From the NCBI RefSeq assembly GCF_003945545.1, contig NZ_CP029617.1:7095001-7159000 (forward strand): DNA of 64,000 nucleotides, read 5' to 3'. Source of the stretch: Streptomyces sp. WAC 01529. Its GTDB lineage: Bacteria; Actinomycetota; Actinomycetes; Streptomycetales; Streptomycetaceae. Position 1 is the first letter of the stretch. Every line of letters starts with the position of its first letter. A program made the translations under genes and the position numbers. Under the pieces are notes generated by a model. It was not told where the DNA came from, searched no databases, and worked only from the letters and a program-made list of their open reading frames with translations. Positions 16,552 through 25,137 of the stretch are shown in pieces.

Positions 16552-17955
16552 ATGAGCACCCGCACCCTGATCCGCGGCGGACTCGTCGTCACCGCCGCCG
16601 AGGAGACCCACGCCGACGTGCTGATCGAGGACGGCCGCATCGCCGCCCTCGCCGCGAGCGGCACCGCCGCGGCGGGCGCGTGGACCGCCGAGCGTGTCGT
16701 CGACGCCACCGACAAGTACGTGATCCCGGGCGGCGTCGACGCCCATACGCACATGGAGTTCCCGTTCGGCGGCACCTTCTCGTCGGACACCTTCGAGACG
16801 GGGACCCGGGCGGCGGCCTGGGGCGGCACCACCACCATCGTCGACTTCGCGGTGCAGTCCAAGGGCAAGGCGCTGCGGGCCGGTCTCGACGCGTGGCACG
16901 CGAAGGCCGACGGGAACTGCGCGATCGACTACGCCTTCCACATGATCGTGTCGGATGTGAACGAGGCGACGCTCAAACAGATGGACGGGCTCATCGAGGA
17001 AGGCGTCAGCTCGTTCAAACTGTTCATGGCCTACCCCGGGGTTTTCTACTCGGACGACGGGCAGATCCTCCGCGCGATGCAGCGGGCCGGTGAGAACGGC
17101 GGCCTGATCATGATGCACGCGGAGAACGGCATCGCGATCGACGTGCTCGTCGAGCAGGCGCTCGCCCGCGGCCAGACGGACCCGCGCTACCACGGCGAGG
17201 TCAGAAAGGCCCTCCTTGAGGCCGAGGCGACCCACCGCGCCATCAGGCTCGCGCAGGTGGCGGGAGCGCCGCTGTACGTGGTGCACGTGTCGGCGCGTGA
17301 GGCGGTGGCCGAGCTGATGCGGGCCAGGGACGAGGGGCTGCCGGTCTTCGGTGAGACCTGCCCGCAGTACCTCTTCCTGTCGACGGACAACCTCGCCGAG
17401 CCGGACTTCGAGGGGGCGAAGTACGTGTGCAGTACGCCGCTGCGCCCTCAGGAGCACCAGGCGGCACTCTGGCGCGGCCTGCGCACCAACGACCTCCAGG
17501 TGGTGTCGACGGACCACTGCCCGTTCTGCTTCTCGGGCCAGAAAGAGCTGGGCCGCGGCGACTTCTCCAAGATCCCCAACGGCATGCCCGGTGTGGAGCA
17601 CCGCATGGACCTCCTGCACCAGGCCGTGGTCGACGGCCACATCTCGCGGCGCCGCTGGATCGAGATCGCCTGCGCGACCCCGGCCCGGATGTTCGGCCTG
17701 TACCCGAAGAAGGGCACCATCGCGCCGGGCGCGGACGCCGACGTCGTGATCTACGACCCGCACGCCGAGCAGACGCTCTCGGCGGCCACGCACCACATGA
17801 ACGTCGACTACTCGGCGTACGAGGGAAAGCGCCTGACCGGCCGGGTGGAGACCGTCCTGTCGCGAGGCGAACCGGTCATCACGGCAAGGGAGTTCACCGG
17901 CCGCGCCGGGCACGGCGCGTACACCGCGCGCGGCACCTGCCAGTACCTGGACTGA
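16552..17955 (+). CDS. hydA: Dihydropyrimidinase (D-hydantoinase)
   Basis: A 467-residue amidohydrolase that opens the ring of dihydrouracil or dihydrothymine (and 5-substituted hydantoins). The binuclear zinc site is visible: His65 and His67 (GVDAHTHMEFPFGG), the carbamylated Lys156 (SSFKLFMAYPG), and later metal histidines (MMHAENG, VVHVSAREA), with Asp in STDHCPF. Length and motifs are normal. The gap of 82 bases after the aminotransferase holds AAAGGGAG before the ATG. It supplies the substrate for the upstream ureidopropionase. No dihydropyrimidine dehydrogenase is adjacent. Confidence 0.92.
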   Translation: MSTRTLIRGGLVVTAAEETHADVLIEDGRIAALAASGTAAAGAWTAERVVDATDKYVIPGGVDAHTHMEFPFGGTFSSDTFETGTRAAAWGGTTTIVDFAVQSKGKALRAGLDAWHAKADGNCAIDYAFHMIVSDVNEATLKQMDGLIEEGVSSFKLFMAYPGVFYSDDGQILRAMQRAGENGGLIMMHAENGIAIDVLVEQALARGQTDPRYHGEVRKALLEAEATHRAIRLAQVAGAPLYVVHVSAREAVAELMRARDEGLPVFGETCPQYLFLSTDNLAEPDFEGAKYVCSTPLRPQEHQAALWRGLRTNDLQVVSTDHCPFCFSGQKELGRGDFSKIPNGMPGVEHRMDLLHQAVVDGHISRRRWIEIACATPARMFGLYPKKGTIAPGADADVVIYDPHAEQTLSAATHHMNVDYSAYEGKRLTGRVETVLSRGEPVITAREFTGRAGHGAYTARGTCQYLD

Positions 17956-17977
17956 CGGGAGCCGCGCGCGCCGGTGC

Positions 17978-18520
17978 CTACCTGGGGCCCTGGTAGCGGG
18001 TGAGCTGGACGTGGAGGTCGGCGGCGTTGGAGCCGCCCTCGGGGCTGCGGAAGCGGCGCGTGGGCTGCTCCTGGTCGTGCCAGTAGAAGCCGGTGATCAG
18101 CAGGTCGCATTCGGTCCCGTCGACCTTGACGGCCTTCTCCACCTTCACGTCCGGCAGGTCGACGACATCGTCCTGTGCCGCGATCGGGCCCCGGTTGGGC
18201 GACTCGTAGTGCGCGAAACGGATGGTGAAGTCCCGCTGCGTCCTGTCCTCGATGGTGAGGGTCACCTTGAGGTCCACCCAGAACCGCTCGAACGGTATGA
18301 CGATCGGGTAGTTGTGGTGGGTGAAGGTGCCGAGCACGAAGGGCGGGCCGTCGATCTGCGCCTGGACGGCGTTCCCCTCGAACTCGTACGAGCTGGTCGC
18401 GCTGCCCGCCGCGGGCTTGCCCCAGCTGATCCTGCTCTTCCCCAGGCCGCTGAAGTGTGTCGCGTAGGCCGGGTCGTCGCCGACGGTCACCCAGCTGCCG
18501 TCCGTGTGGATCTTGGCCAT
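17978..18520 (-). CDS. Choice-of-anchor-K-like domain protein
   Basis: A 180-residue protein dominated by beta strands: ISWGKPAAGSATSSYEFEG, FVLGTFTHHNYPI and FWVDLKVTLTIEDRT match the pattern of choice-of-anchor K domains, which are usually found in secreted or surface proteins. This one has no signal peptide from ATG 18520, and the open frame upstream gives nothing convincing as a leader, so it may be cytoplasmic or exported by another route. It faces the hydA gene tail to tail with 22 bases between. Function unknown. Confidence 0.65.
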   Translation of the reverse strand: MAKIHTDGSWVTVGDDPAYATHFSGLGKSRISWGKPAAGSATSSYEFEGNAVQAQIDGPPFVLGTFTHHNYPIVIPFERFWVDLKVTLTIEDRTQRDFTIRFAHYESPNRGPIAAQDDVVDLPDVKVEKAVKVDGTECDLLITGFYWHDQEQPTRRFRSPEGGSNAADLHVQLTRYQGPR

Positions 18521-18642
18521 GACAGGAGCGCTCCCTCTTCTCGGCACCGCCTTCACGTTCCAGTTCCAGCGTGGGAGCCGGCACCGGGGAGCTGAACGTG
18601 AATACGAGACAAATATGACGGCGGCCAGAACCTGAGCCGCCA

Positions 18643-18716
18643 CCCCCACGCGACCTGACCCGCACCAAAAAGGCGACCGCCCCCCCACGCGACCTGACCC
18701 GCCGGACAGGCCCTAG
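18643..18716. repeat. Intergenic repeat element, partly duplicated
   Basis: CCCCCACGCGACCTGACCCG occurs at 18643 and 18682, 39 bases apart. The second copy runs into TGACCCGCCGGACAGGCCC (ending 18716), whose reverse complement matches the inverted repeat arm at 6574-6595 at 20 of 22 bases. The end of the element supplies the TAG stop codon of the acetyltransferase gene. Confidence 0.65.
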
Positions 18717-19258
18717 GCCGCTCGCCACTCCGTGGCGAGGACCGCCCAGTTCTGCTTGTCGTGGCGGGTGCCCTCATAGGGCCAGGCCTCGCGCTGCACC
18801 CCTTCGAGTGTCATGCCGAGCCGCTCGGCCACCGCGGAGCTGCGGGCGTTGTCGGCCCGGCAGCGCCACTCCGCGCGGTGCAGGCCCCGGGTGGTGAACG
18901 CCCAGTCCAGGAGCGCGCGGCAGGCCGCGGTGACCAGGCCGTGGCCCTCGGCCGCGGGCTCCAGCCAGCAGCCGACCTCGCACGAGCCCGCCGCCGCGTC
19001 GAAGGCGACGAACATGACGCCGCCGACCAGCGTGCCGTCCAGCCAGATGCCGTAGAGGCGGGCCCCGTCCGCGGCCTGGCGCTCGGCGTACCGGCACAGG
19101 GTGCCCCGGGCGCCGTCGATGTCGTCGGTGACGAACCCGCTGCCCACCCACGGCCGGATGTGCTCGCGCGCCCGGTCGAGGTGGGCGGCGAACTCCTCGG
19201 CGTGCCAGAGCTCCAGAGGGCACAGGTGGGCGTTGCCCCGCAGCGGGAGGGAGAACAT
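18713..19258 (-). CDS. GNAT acetyltransferase, RimJ/RimL type
   Basis: A 181-residue N-acetyltransferase. Strand-turn motifs of the fold are visible: YGIWLDGTLVGGVMFV (about residues 69-84), SCEVGCWLEPAAEGHGLVT (acetyl-CoA loop) and RCRADNARSSAVAERLGM, the conserved asparagine/serine helix of RimJ-like enzymes. The substrate may be a ribosomal protein N-terminus or a small amine. Its stop codon TAG lies inside a dispersed repeat. It is divergent from a TetR gene 48 bases away, which may regulate it. Confidence 0.85.
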   Translation of the reverse strand: MFSLPLRGNAHLCPLELWHAEEFAAHLDRAREHIRPWVGSGFVTDDIDGARGTLCRYAERQAADGARLYGIWLDGTLVGGVMFVAFDAAAGSCEVGCWLEPAAEGHGLVTAACRALLDWAFTTRGLHRAEWRCRADNARSSAVAERLGMTLEGVQREAWPYEGTRHDKQNWAVLATEWRAA

Positions 19259-19306
19259 CAGGACCCCATTCACACAACAAGCGTTACGGTTATGTACGGT
19301 GGCAGC

Positions 19307-19924
19307 ATGCCACGTACCAAGGGCGATCACGAGGCCCGCCGCCGTGATGTGTCCGAGGCGGTCTGGCGGGTCCTGGCCGCGCACGGCTTCGGCGGTCTGA
19401 CGATGCGGGCCGTCGCCGCCGAACTGGGCGCCACCACCGGCCTGCTCACCCACTACTTCCGCACCAAGCGCGACCTGGTCGCCCACGCCCTCGACCTGCT
19501 GGAGCGGCGCACCGAGGCCCGCCCCAGGCGCGCCGCGGGACCCGGCGTGTCCGCCGTGCGGGCCGCCCTCCTCGACATCCTGCCGCTGACGCCGGAGGCC
19601 ACCGGCAGCAACCGCATCTGGGTCTCCTCCTGGGACACCGCGCTCGCCGACCCCGGGCTGAGCGCCGACCACGCCCGCAAGTACGCGCGCAGCCGCGACA
19701 GGCTGCGCGACCTGATCGTGGAGGCCCAGCGGCTCGGCGAACTGCGCCCCGGGGATCCGGACCGCATCGCCGCCGGCGCCCAGGCGTTCGTGCTCGGCCT
19801 CGTGGTGCAGGCGCTGCTCGACGCCCCCGCGTTCCCGCCGCGCCGCCAGATCGAACTCCTCGACGACCATCTGGCCGCACTCGCCCCCACGCGCGGCGGA
19901 CCGGGCGAGCCGCACGACGGCTGA
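19307..19924 (+). CDS. TetR-family transcriptional regulator
   Basis: A 205-residue regulator with an N-terminal helix-turn-helix (VLAAHGFGGLTMRAVAAELG, then TTGLLTHYFRTKRDLVAHAL, residues about 19-57) and a helical ligand domain. TACGGT at 19295-19300 lies six bases before ATG 19307 and a second TACGGT at 19285, so a leaderless mRNA is likely. It is divergent from the acetyltransferase gene and lies upstream of the F420-dependent oxidoreductase on the same strand. Targets are probably among these neighbours. Confidence 0.87.
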   Translation: MPRTKGDHEARRRDVSEAVWRVLAAHGFGGLTMRAVAAELGATTGLLTHYFRTKRDLVAHALDLLERRTEARPRRAAGPGVSAVRAALLDILPLTPEATGSNRIWVSSWDTALADPGLSADHARKYARSRDRLRDLIVEAQRLGELRPGDPDRIAAGAQAFVLGLVVQALLDAPAFPPRRQIELLDDHLAALAPTRGGPGEPHDG

Positions 19925-20027
19925 CACGGCGAGGTCCTCTTGCCAAGGGCCGGGGGGAAGTCCACGATTGTCCCTTCTCGGATCACCTTCGAGGCAACGG
20001 CAGCCACGTGCACCAGGAGGCCCCGCT

Positions 20028-21026
20028 GTGGATTTCGGACTTGTGCTGCAGACCGACCCGCCGGCCTCCGCGGTCGTCGGACTCATGCGGCGCGCGGAGC
20101 GCAACGGCTTCCGCTACGGCTGGACGTTCGACTCCGCGGTCCTGTGGCAGGAGCCGTTCGTCATCTACAGCCGCATCCTCGAACACACCACGCGGCTGAC
20201 GGTGGGCCCCATGGTCACCAACCCGGGCACCAGGACCTGGGAGGTCACCGCCTCCACCTTCGCCACGCTCAACGACATGTACGGCAACCGCACCGTCTGC
20301 GGCATCGGACGCGGCGACTCCGCGATGCGCGTCGCGGGCCGCAGCCCCAACACGCTGGCCCGGCTCGGCGAGGCGATCGACGTCATCCGCGACCTCGCCG
20401 AGGGGCGCGAGGCGGACGTCGGCGGTCAGCGGCTGCGGCTGCCCTGGGTGCGGGAGGGGAGGCTGCCGGTGTGGATGGCGGCGTACGGCCCGAAGGCGCT
20501 CGCCCTCGCCGGGCGGAAGGCGGACGGGTTCATCCTCCAGCTCGCCGACCCCTACCTGACCGAGTACATGGTCAAGACCGTGCGGGACGCGGCGTCCGCG
20601 GCGGGACGCGACCCCGCCGACGTGAGGATCTGCGTCGCCGCGCCCGCGTACGTCGGCGACGATCTCGCGCACGCCCGTGAGCAGTGCCGGTGGTTCGGCG
20701 GGATGGTCGGCAACCACGTCGCCGATCTGGTCGCCCGGTACGGCGAGGACTCCTCGGTGGTGCCGCAGGCCCTCACCGCGTACATCAAGGCGCGAGAGGG
20801 CTACGACTACAGCCACCACGGGCGGGCCGGGAACCCGGACACCGCCTTCGTGCCCGACGAGATCGTCGACCGGTTCTGCCTCCTCGGGCCCGTCGAGGCG
20901 CACGTCGAACGGCTGCGGGAACTCAGGGGGTTGGGCGTCGACCAGTTCGCCTTGTACGCGATGCACGATGCCCGGGAGGAAGTGATCGACGCGTACGGGG
21001 CGACGATCATCCCGCGTCTCGCCTGA
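20028..21026 (+). CDS. F420-dependent LLM-class oxidoreductase (TIGR03842-like)
   Basis: A 332-residue TIM-barrel enzyme of the luciferase-like monooxygenase superfamily. Family features include DFGLVLQTDPPAS at the N-terminus, VGPMVTNPGTRTWEVTAS (about residues 58-75), GIGRGDSAMR and LPVWMAAYGPKALALAG. These fit the F420-binding branch rather than flavin monooxygenases. GTG 20028 is seven bases after AGGAGG. I recall this subfamily lying near dihydropyrimidinase/hydantoinase genes in actinomycetes, and hydA is 2 kb away here. The substrate is unknown; a pyrimidine or hydantoin ring reaction is a reasonable guess. Confidence 0.82.
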   Translation: MDFGLVLQTDPPASAVVGLMRRAERNGFRYGWTFDSAVLWQEPFVIYSRILEHTTRLTVGPMVTNPGTRTWEVTASTFATLNDMYGNRTVCGIGRGDSAMRVAGRSPNTLARLGEAIDVIRDLAEGREADVGGQRLRLPWVREGRLPVWMAAYGPKALALAGRKADGFILQLADPYLTEYMVKTVRDAASAAGRDPADVRICVAAPAYVGDDLAHAREQCRWFGGMVGNHVADLVARYGEDSSVVPQALTAYIKAREGYDYSHHGRAGNPDTAFVPDEIVDRFCLLGPVEAHVERLRELRGLGVDQFALYAMHDAREEVIDAYGATIIPRLA

Positions 21027-21057
21027 GGCCCCGCCACCTCGCCTGAGGCCCCGCCAC

Positions 21058-21870
21058 TCACCTGAGGGCCGACGTGAACGCGAGGAGCAGCTCCGCGGTC
21101 CGCAGGGGGGATTCCAGCATCGGGGTGTGGCCGACGCCGGGCAGGATTTCCAGCCGCAGCCCGGGGACGGCCCGGTAGCGGTCGGCGGATGAGGGCTGCC
21201 ATCGGCGGTCCTGCGCCCCGAAGATCACCAGCAGCGGAACTGCCAACTCCGCCAGTCGGGACGGGAGTTCGCGCTGGGTCAGGTAGGCGAGCGATTCCCG
21301 TGAGGTCGCGGTGACCGTGCGGTGGGTCATGCCGCGCACCTCCGTGACGATTCGCTGGGGGATCTCCGTCTCGCGGCCGACGGCGGTGTCCAGACCCCGC
21401 CGGATCACGGCGTCGTTCCGTACGCGCCACACCCACCGGCCGAGCACGGGTGCCGTGGCGAGGCGGCCGGGCCACGGCTGCGGGAGCTGCGCGTCGGGGC
21501 TGGGCCCGGTGTTGAGGAGCGCCAACGCGCCCACCAGATCGGGCCGTTGCTCGGCCAGGGCCGTGCCCACCAGGCCGCCCGTCGAGTGCCCGGCCACGGC
21601 GGCCCGGGCCACGCCCAGGCCGTCCAGGGCCGCGGCGACCCGGCGGGCCTGGGCGGGGATGTCGTATCCGCCCCGAGGCGGCGGGGCCGACCTGCCGTGC
21701 CCGGGGAGGTCGACGCGCAGGACGCGGTGGGCGCGCGCCAGCGCCGGGGTCACCGGGTCCCACCAGGCCGTCGAGCCGGCGAGGCCGTGGATCAGGACCA
21801 GGGCGGGCGCGTCCGGCGGGCCGCTCGCCGTGACGTGCACCTCAGTGCTCATTGTGTCGTGGTTCCGCAT
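21058..21870 (-). CDS. Alpha/beta-fold hydrolase
   Basis: A 270-residue cytoplasmic hydrolase with the usual order of motifs: oxyanion region VLIHGLAGSTAWWDPV, RVDLPGHGRS, nucleophile elbow GHSTGG (Ser about 95), acid in FGAQDRRW and histidine in PGVGHTPM. Lid residues are not distinctive enough to name a substrate; esterase, lactonase or haloperoxidase-like enzymes are possible. GAGGGTGAGGGC precedes ATG 21870. It follows the AraC-type gene on the same strand by 26 bases, so the two are probably co-transcribed. Confidence 0.85.
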   Translation of the reverse strand: MRNHDTMSTEVHVTASGPPDAPALVLIHGLAGSTAWWDPVTPALARAHRVLRVDLPGHGRSAPPPRGGYDIPAQARRVAAALDGLGVARAAVAGHSTGGLVGTALAEQRPDLVGALALLNTGPSPDAQLPQPWPGRLATAPVLGRWVWRVRNDAVIRRGLDTAVGRETEIPQRIVTEVRGMTHRTVTATSRESLAYLTQRELPSRLAELAVPLLVIFGAQDRRWQPSSADRYRAVPGLRLEILPGVGHTPMLESPLRTAELLLAFTSALR

Positions 21871-21896
21871 GCCCTCACCCTCGCGGGGCCCGGCGC

Positions 21897-22760
21897 TCAC
21901 GTCTTGGACGAAAGTTCCCCCGCCGTGGCGCCCAGCGCACCGGCCGCCGCGCCCGGCGAACCCGCCGCCGTGCCCAGCGCCCCCGGGGTGCACCCGGCGA
22001 AGTCCCTTACGTCGCGGTGCAGATGGGACTGGTCGGCGTACCCGCAGGCCGCCGCGGTCTCCGAGGTGTCCCGGCCCGCCGACAGGCCGCGCGCCGCCCG
22101 GTCGAAACGTACGAGCATCGCGGCACGCTTGGGAGTCATCCCGATCTGGGCGCCGAACCGGGACCACAGCCGCTTGCGGCTCCAGCCGCACGACTGCGCG
22201 AGGTCGTTGACCCGCACTTGGCCCCGCCGCACGACGATGTGCCGCCACGCGGCCGCCACCTCGGGATCCACCGGGGGGCCCGAACCGACACGCTCGGCGA
22301 GGAAGGCGCTCACCAGGGCGAAGCGCCCCTCCCAGGTCGGCGTGGCGGCCAACCGCTCGCGCAGCCACCGCTCGTGACGCCCCCACAGGTCGGCGAGGTC
22401 GATCACGCGGCCCTCGCGGTCGGCGGGGGAGAGGCCCAGTGACGCGTACGCCGCGACGGGCGAGAGGCGGATCTCGACGCAGTCGACGCGCTGTCCTCGG
22501 ATGCGGGTCGGTCCGGGAGCCATGCCGGCGGCGAGACCGCCCAACGCCTTGGTCCCGTCGGCCTGTTCGACGGCGAGAGAGTCGCCGCCGAACTCGAGGA
22601 CGACCGTCACGGTCGGCTGGGGAAGCACCCACGAGTCGAACCCGCGCGCGTCCCGGTCGCGGAACCCGGCCACGTCCACGCCGTCGAACGGCGTACCGCC
22701 GCGCGGGCGGGCGACCTCCCACCCGGGCAGCGGGTCGAGGGCGAACGGATCCGGTCCCAT
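21897..22760 (-). CDS. AraC-family transcriptional regulator
   Basis: A 287-residue regulator. The N-terminal 150 residues form a sensor domain of the DUF6597 type (PQPTVTVVLEFGGDSLAVEQ). The C-terminal AraC domain (about residues 165-255) has two helix-turn-helix units, including VNDLAQSCGWSRKRLWSRF and ETAAACGYADQSHLHRDVRD. An alanine/glycine-rich tail of about 30 residues follows (GTAAGSPGAAAGALGATAGE), low in complexity. It probably controls the hydrolase gene just downstream. Confidence 0.87.
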   Translation of the reverse strand: MGPDPFALDPLPGWEVARPRGGTPFDGVDVAGFRDRDARGFDSWVLPQPTVTVVLEFGGDSLAVEQADGTKALGGLAAGMAPGPTRIRGQRVDCVEIRLSPVAAYASLGLSPADREGRVIDLADLWGRHERWLRERLAATPTWEGRFALVSAFLAERVGSGPPVDPEVAAAWRHIVVRRGQVRVNDLAQSCGWSRKRLWSRFGAQIGMTPKRAAMLVRFDRAARGLSAGRDTSETAAACGYADQSHLHRDVRDFAGCTPGALGTAAGSPGAAAGALGATAGELSSKT

Positions 22761-22770
22761 GCGGTTCAGG

Positions 22771-23352
22771 CTACCGGGCGTGCGAGCGCCACGTTTCGCC
22801 GATCTCCCGCATCAGCGGCGGGTACACGAGCAGGTGCCGGAACGGGGAGATCGCGGCCATGTAGGCCGTCCCGAAGAGCCCGTTGGGCTTCACCAGCACG
22901 GCCATCTGCCCGCGGTAGCCGCCCTTGCCGTCGGGGACCCAGCTCAGGTGCATCACCCCGTGCACGGTCCGGTTGCTCATTTCCGAGGCCCACTCGTCGT
23001 CGGTCAGATAGACCGAGCTGAAGGGCAGCTTCTTGAACTCCGGTCCCGTCGGACCCTCGCGCAGGTCCGCGGGGAGCCGGTCGCGCAGCGTCGCCACCCG
23101 CGCTCCGACACCGGAGTCCGGGTTGTCCCAGCCGAAGATCTTCCCGAGCTGCCAGCGGATCGCGAAGAGGGTGCGGGCGATCCAGGAGGGGCTCTCCGCC
23201 GTGTCGCCCCCGACGGTGTCCTGGATGAGCAGCGGGAAGTCGTCGGGCCCGCCGGGCGTCGGCAGCGCCCACACGTCGTACAGGCGGAAGTCCCGGGTGA
23301 TCTCGTGGATCCGCCAGGGCCGTGACGTGTGCGCGGTGTTGGGGAGCCTCAT
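22771..23352 (-). CDS. DUF2867 domain protein
   Basis: A 193-residue protein of the DUF2867 family (HEITRDFRLYDVWALPTPGG, then GQMAVLVKPNGLFGTAYMAAISPFRHLLVYPPLM in pieces). The same domain is the C-terminal half of the SDR protein at 29.2 kb. The fold is related to lipid- and polyketide-binding START-like proteins, but the function is not established. Its ATG overlaps the stop of the TetR gene (ATGA at 23349-23352), so regulator and DUF2867 protein are translationally coupled and the regulator probably controls both. Confidence 0.85.
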   Translation of the reverse strand: MRLPNTAHTSRPWRIHEITRDFRLYDVWALPTPGGPDDFPLLIQDTVGGDTAESPSWIARTLFAIRWQLGKIFGWDNPDSGVGARVATLRDRLPADLREGPTGPEFKKLPFSSVYLTDDEWASEMSNRTVHGVMHLSWVPDGKGGYRGQMAVLVKPNGLFGTAYMAAISPFRHLLVYPPLMREIGETWRSHAR

Positions 23353-24005
23353 GAGGGTGCCTCCGTCTTGTCGGTCGTGCGCTCAGTGGGTGAGTGCATG
23401 GAGGGGTCGACCCCGAGGACACCCGCGACGGCGCGGACCGTGAGCAGCTCGTCGTGGGGCTCCTGTCCGGCCAGGGCGATCACCGTGCCGTCGAGTGCGC
23501 CGACGAAGGCCAGCGCGAGCGTGCGGACCGGTGGGCCGGGCGGGAGCGTGCCCGCCTTCCGCGCGGCGGCGATGAGACCTTCGCAGCGCACGACGAGACT
23601 CTCGTACGTCTGCTCGATCTCATGGCCGACGGGGTGGTCCTGGCCGCTGAACTCCAGGCGGAGCGCGGTCGCCACCCGGGCGCCGCTGCGCCGGCAGTAG
23701 ACGGCGTGGCCGCGCGCCAGGGTGAGCAGGGCCGCCACGGGCTCCTGCTCCCGCTCGATGAGCGGCTCGACCGCCTCCAGCCAGGTCTCGCCGATCCACC
23801 GGATCACGGCAAGGGTGAGGTCCTGCTTGTCCTTGAACTGGTGGTAGAGCGCGCCGCGGGTGTAGCCCGCCTCGCGCGCCACCTGTTCCAGTACCAGGTT
23901 TCCGTAGCCGTAGCGGGACAGGCCCCGCGCCGCCGATTCCAGGAGCGCGCCGCGCGTACGGGCGCGCCGGTCCGCTTGGGTGACTCGTTCAGCACCTACA
24001 TGCAT
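23349..24005 (-). CDS. TetR-family regulator, probably autoregulatory
   Basis: A 218-residue regulator with HTH (LSRYGYGNLVLEQVAREAGY, then TRGALYHQFKDKQDLTLAVI, residues about 29-68) and a C-terminal domain of the TetR_C_6/AcrR kind. A TAACAT box on the minus strand (24012-24017) is six bases before the ATG, so the mRNA is probably leaderless. A perfect palindrome, TACATGCATGTA, covers the start codon itself. Together these suggest tight self-repression and control of the coupled DUF2867 gene. Confidence 0.88.
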   Translation of the reverse strand: MHVGAERVTQADRRARTRGALLESAARGLSRYGYGNLVLEQVAREAGYTRGALYHQFKDKQDLTLAVIRWIGETWLEAVEPLIEREQEPVAALLTLARGHAVYCRRSGARVATALRLEFSGQDHPVGHEIEQTYESLVVRCEGLIAAARKAGTLPPGPPVRTLALAFVGALDGTVIALAGQEPHDELLTVRAVAGVLGVDPSMHSPTERTTDKTEAPS

Positions 24006-24017
24006 GTATGTATGTTA
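23997..24017 (-). promoter_or_regulatory. TetR operator candidate over start codon and -10 box
   Basis: The 12-base perfect palindrome TACATGCATGTA (23997-24008) contains the TetR start codon. TATGTATGTTA beside it carries the reverse complement of the -10 box. The AT-rich block stands out from its GC-rich surroundings. Confidence 0.5.
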
Positions 24018-24044
24018 CCTGACGGCCCACGGCCACGCCCACGA

Positions 24045-24938
24045 TCAGCGCGTCGAGTCCGGCCGCACCGCCGTCACCAGCCAGACCGAGGCCCGCATCC
24101 GGACCCCGGTGTCGGTCGCGTAGGGGCGGAAGACGTCCTCCATGGCGGCCCGCTTGTCCGCCGCGACGGTGCGGCCCGGCGGGCGGGACAGCATGAAGTC
24201 GACCGCGTCGGCGGGGGTTTCGCCCCAGTACGTCTTGATGGGCAGCGGTGCCACCATCACCTCGTCGAAGGCGACCAGCGCCGCGCGGATGCGGTCCGGG
24301 TCGGAGAGGGAGGCCATCGCGGCGTGGGCGTCGGCCTGGTCGGCGGCGTGGTCCACAGCGCCACCGCCCCCGCTGCCGCCGCCGTCTCCGCCGCGGCCAC
24401 CCTCGCCGTCGCCCTCCGCGATCAGCTTCGCGAGGAGCCCGAACGCCTGCGTCTCCTCGCCGCCGGAGCCGACGGGCTGCGGGCAGGCGAAGGCGAGGCG
24501 CCCGCCGGGGTGCAGCGCGCGGGCGATGTTGCCGAAGGCGGCGGCGTGATCGGCGAAGAACATCACCCCGCCCCTGCTGATCGCCACGTCGTATCCGCCC
24601 GCGGGAAAGGCGTGCGTCTGGGCATCGGCCCTCTCGTACGTGACGTTCTTGACGCCCTCGGCCGCGGTGCGGGCACGGGCCCGTTCGAGCAGCGGCGCCG
24701 AGATGTCCACGCCGACCGCGTGACCGCGGCCCGCAAGCCGTGCCGCCGCCCGGGTGAGGCCGCCCGCGCCGCAGCCGATGTCCAGGACGCGGTCGCCGTC
24801 GGCGATGGCGGCGGCCTCGAAGAGCCGGTCGTTCAGGTCGCTGCTCATCGCGTCGTAGCGGTCCTGCTGCTCGGCCCAGTGGCGGCCGATGGGGCCGTTC
24901 CAGATCTCTTCCTGCCGGGCGTTGGGGCGTGCGTTCAC
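24045..24938 (-). CDS. Class I SAM-dependent methyltransferase
   Basis: A 297-residue methyltransferase. The SAM motif I is VLDIGCGAGGLTRAAARLAG (about residues 51-70), followed by AVGVDIS, an ERADAQTHAFP acidic motif II and ISRGGVMFFAD. A glycine/glutamate-rich insertion (GEGDGEGGRGGDGGGSGGGG region, about 185-205) interrupts the C-terminal half and is probably a disordered loop. GTG 24938 has AAGGAG seven bases upstream. The family includes small-molecule C-, N- and O-methyltransferases; the substrate cannot be told. It may be transcribed separately from the adjoining TetR gene. Confidence 0.85.
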   Translation of the reverse strand: MNARPNARQEEIWNGPIGRHWAEQQDRYDAMSSDLNDRLFEAAAIADGDRVLDIGCGAGGLTRAAARLAGRGHAVGVDISAPLLERARARTAAEGVKNVTYERADAQTHAFPAGGYDVAISRGGVMFFADHAAAFGNIARALHPGGRLAFACPQPVGSGGEETQAFGLLAKLIAEGDGEGGRGGDGGGSGGGGAVDHAADQADAHAAMASLSDPDRIRAALVAFDEVMVAPLPIKTYWGETPADAVDFMLSRPPGRTVAADKRAAMEDVFRPYATDTGVRMRASVWLVTAVRPDSTR

Positions 24939-25137
24939 TGTGGGGCTCCTTCGGATCACGGGTGCTTGCGGTGCCGATGCTCGCTGCACCGGGCAGGTGC
25001 GGTCGTCGTACGGGGGAAGGGAGTTGGGGCTACGTCGCCGGGGGCGGCCCGTGACGGAAGTACTGCCGGGGGAGTAGCGAGGGGGCGGGCCTGCGGAGGG
25101 ACGCCGTTGTCGGTGGCGGCGGCTAGGGTGCACAGGC

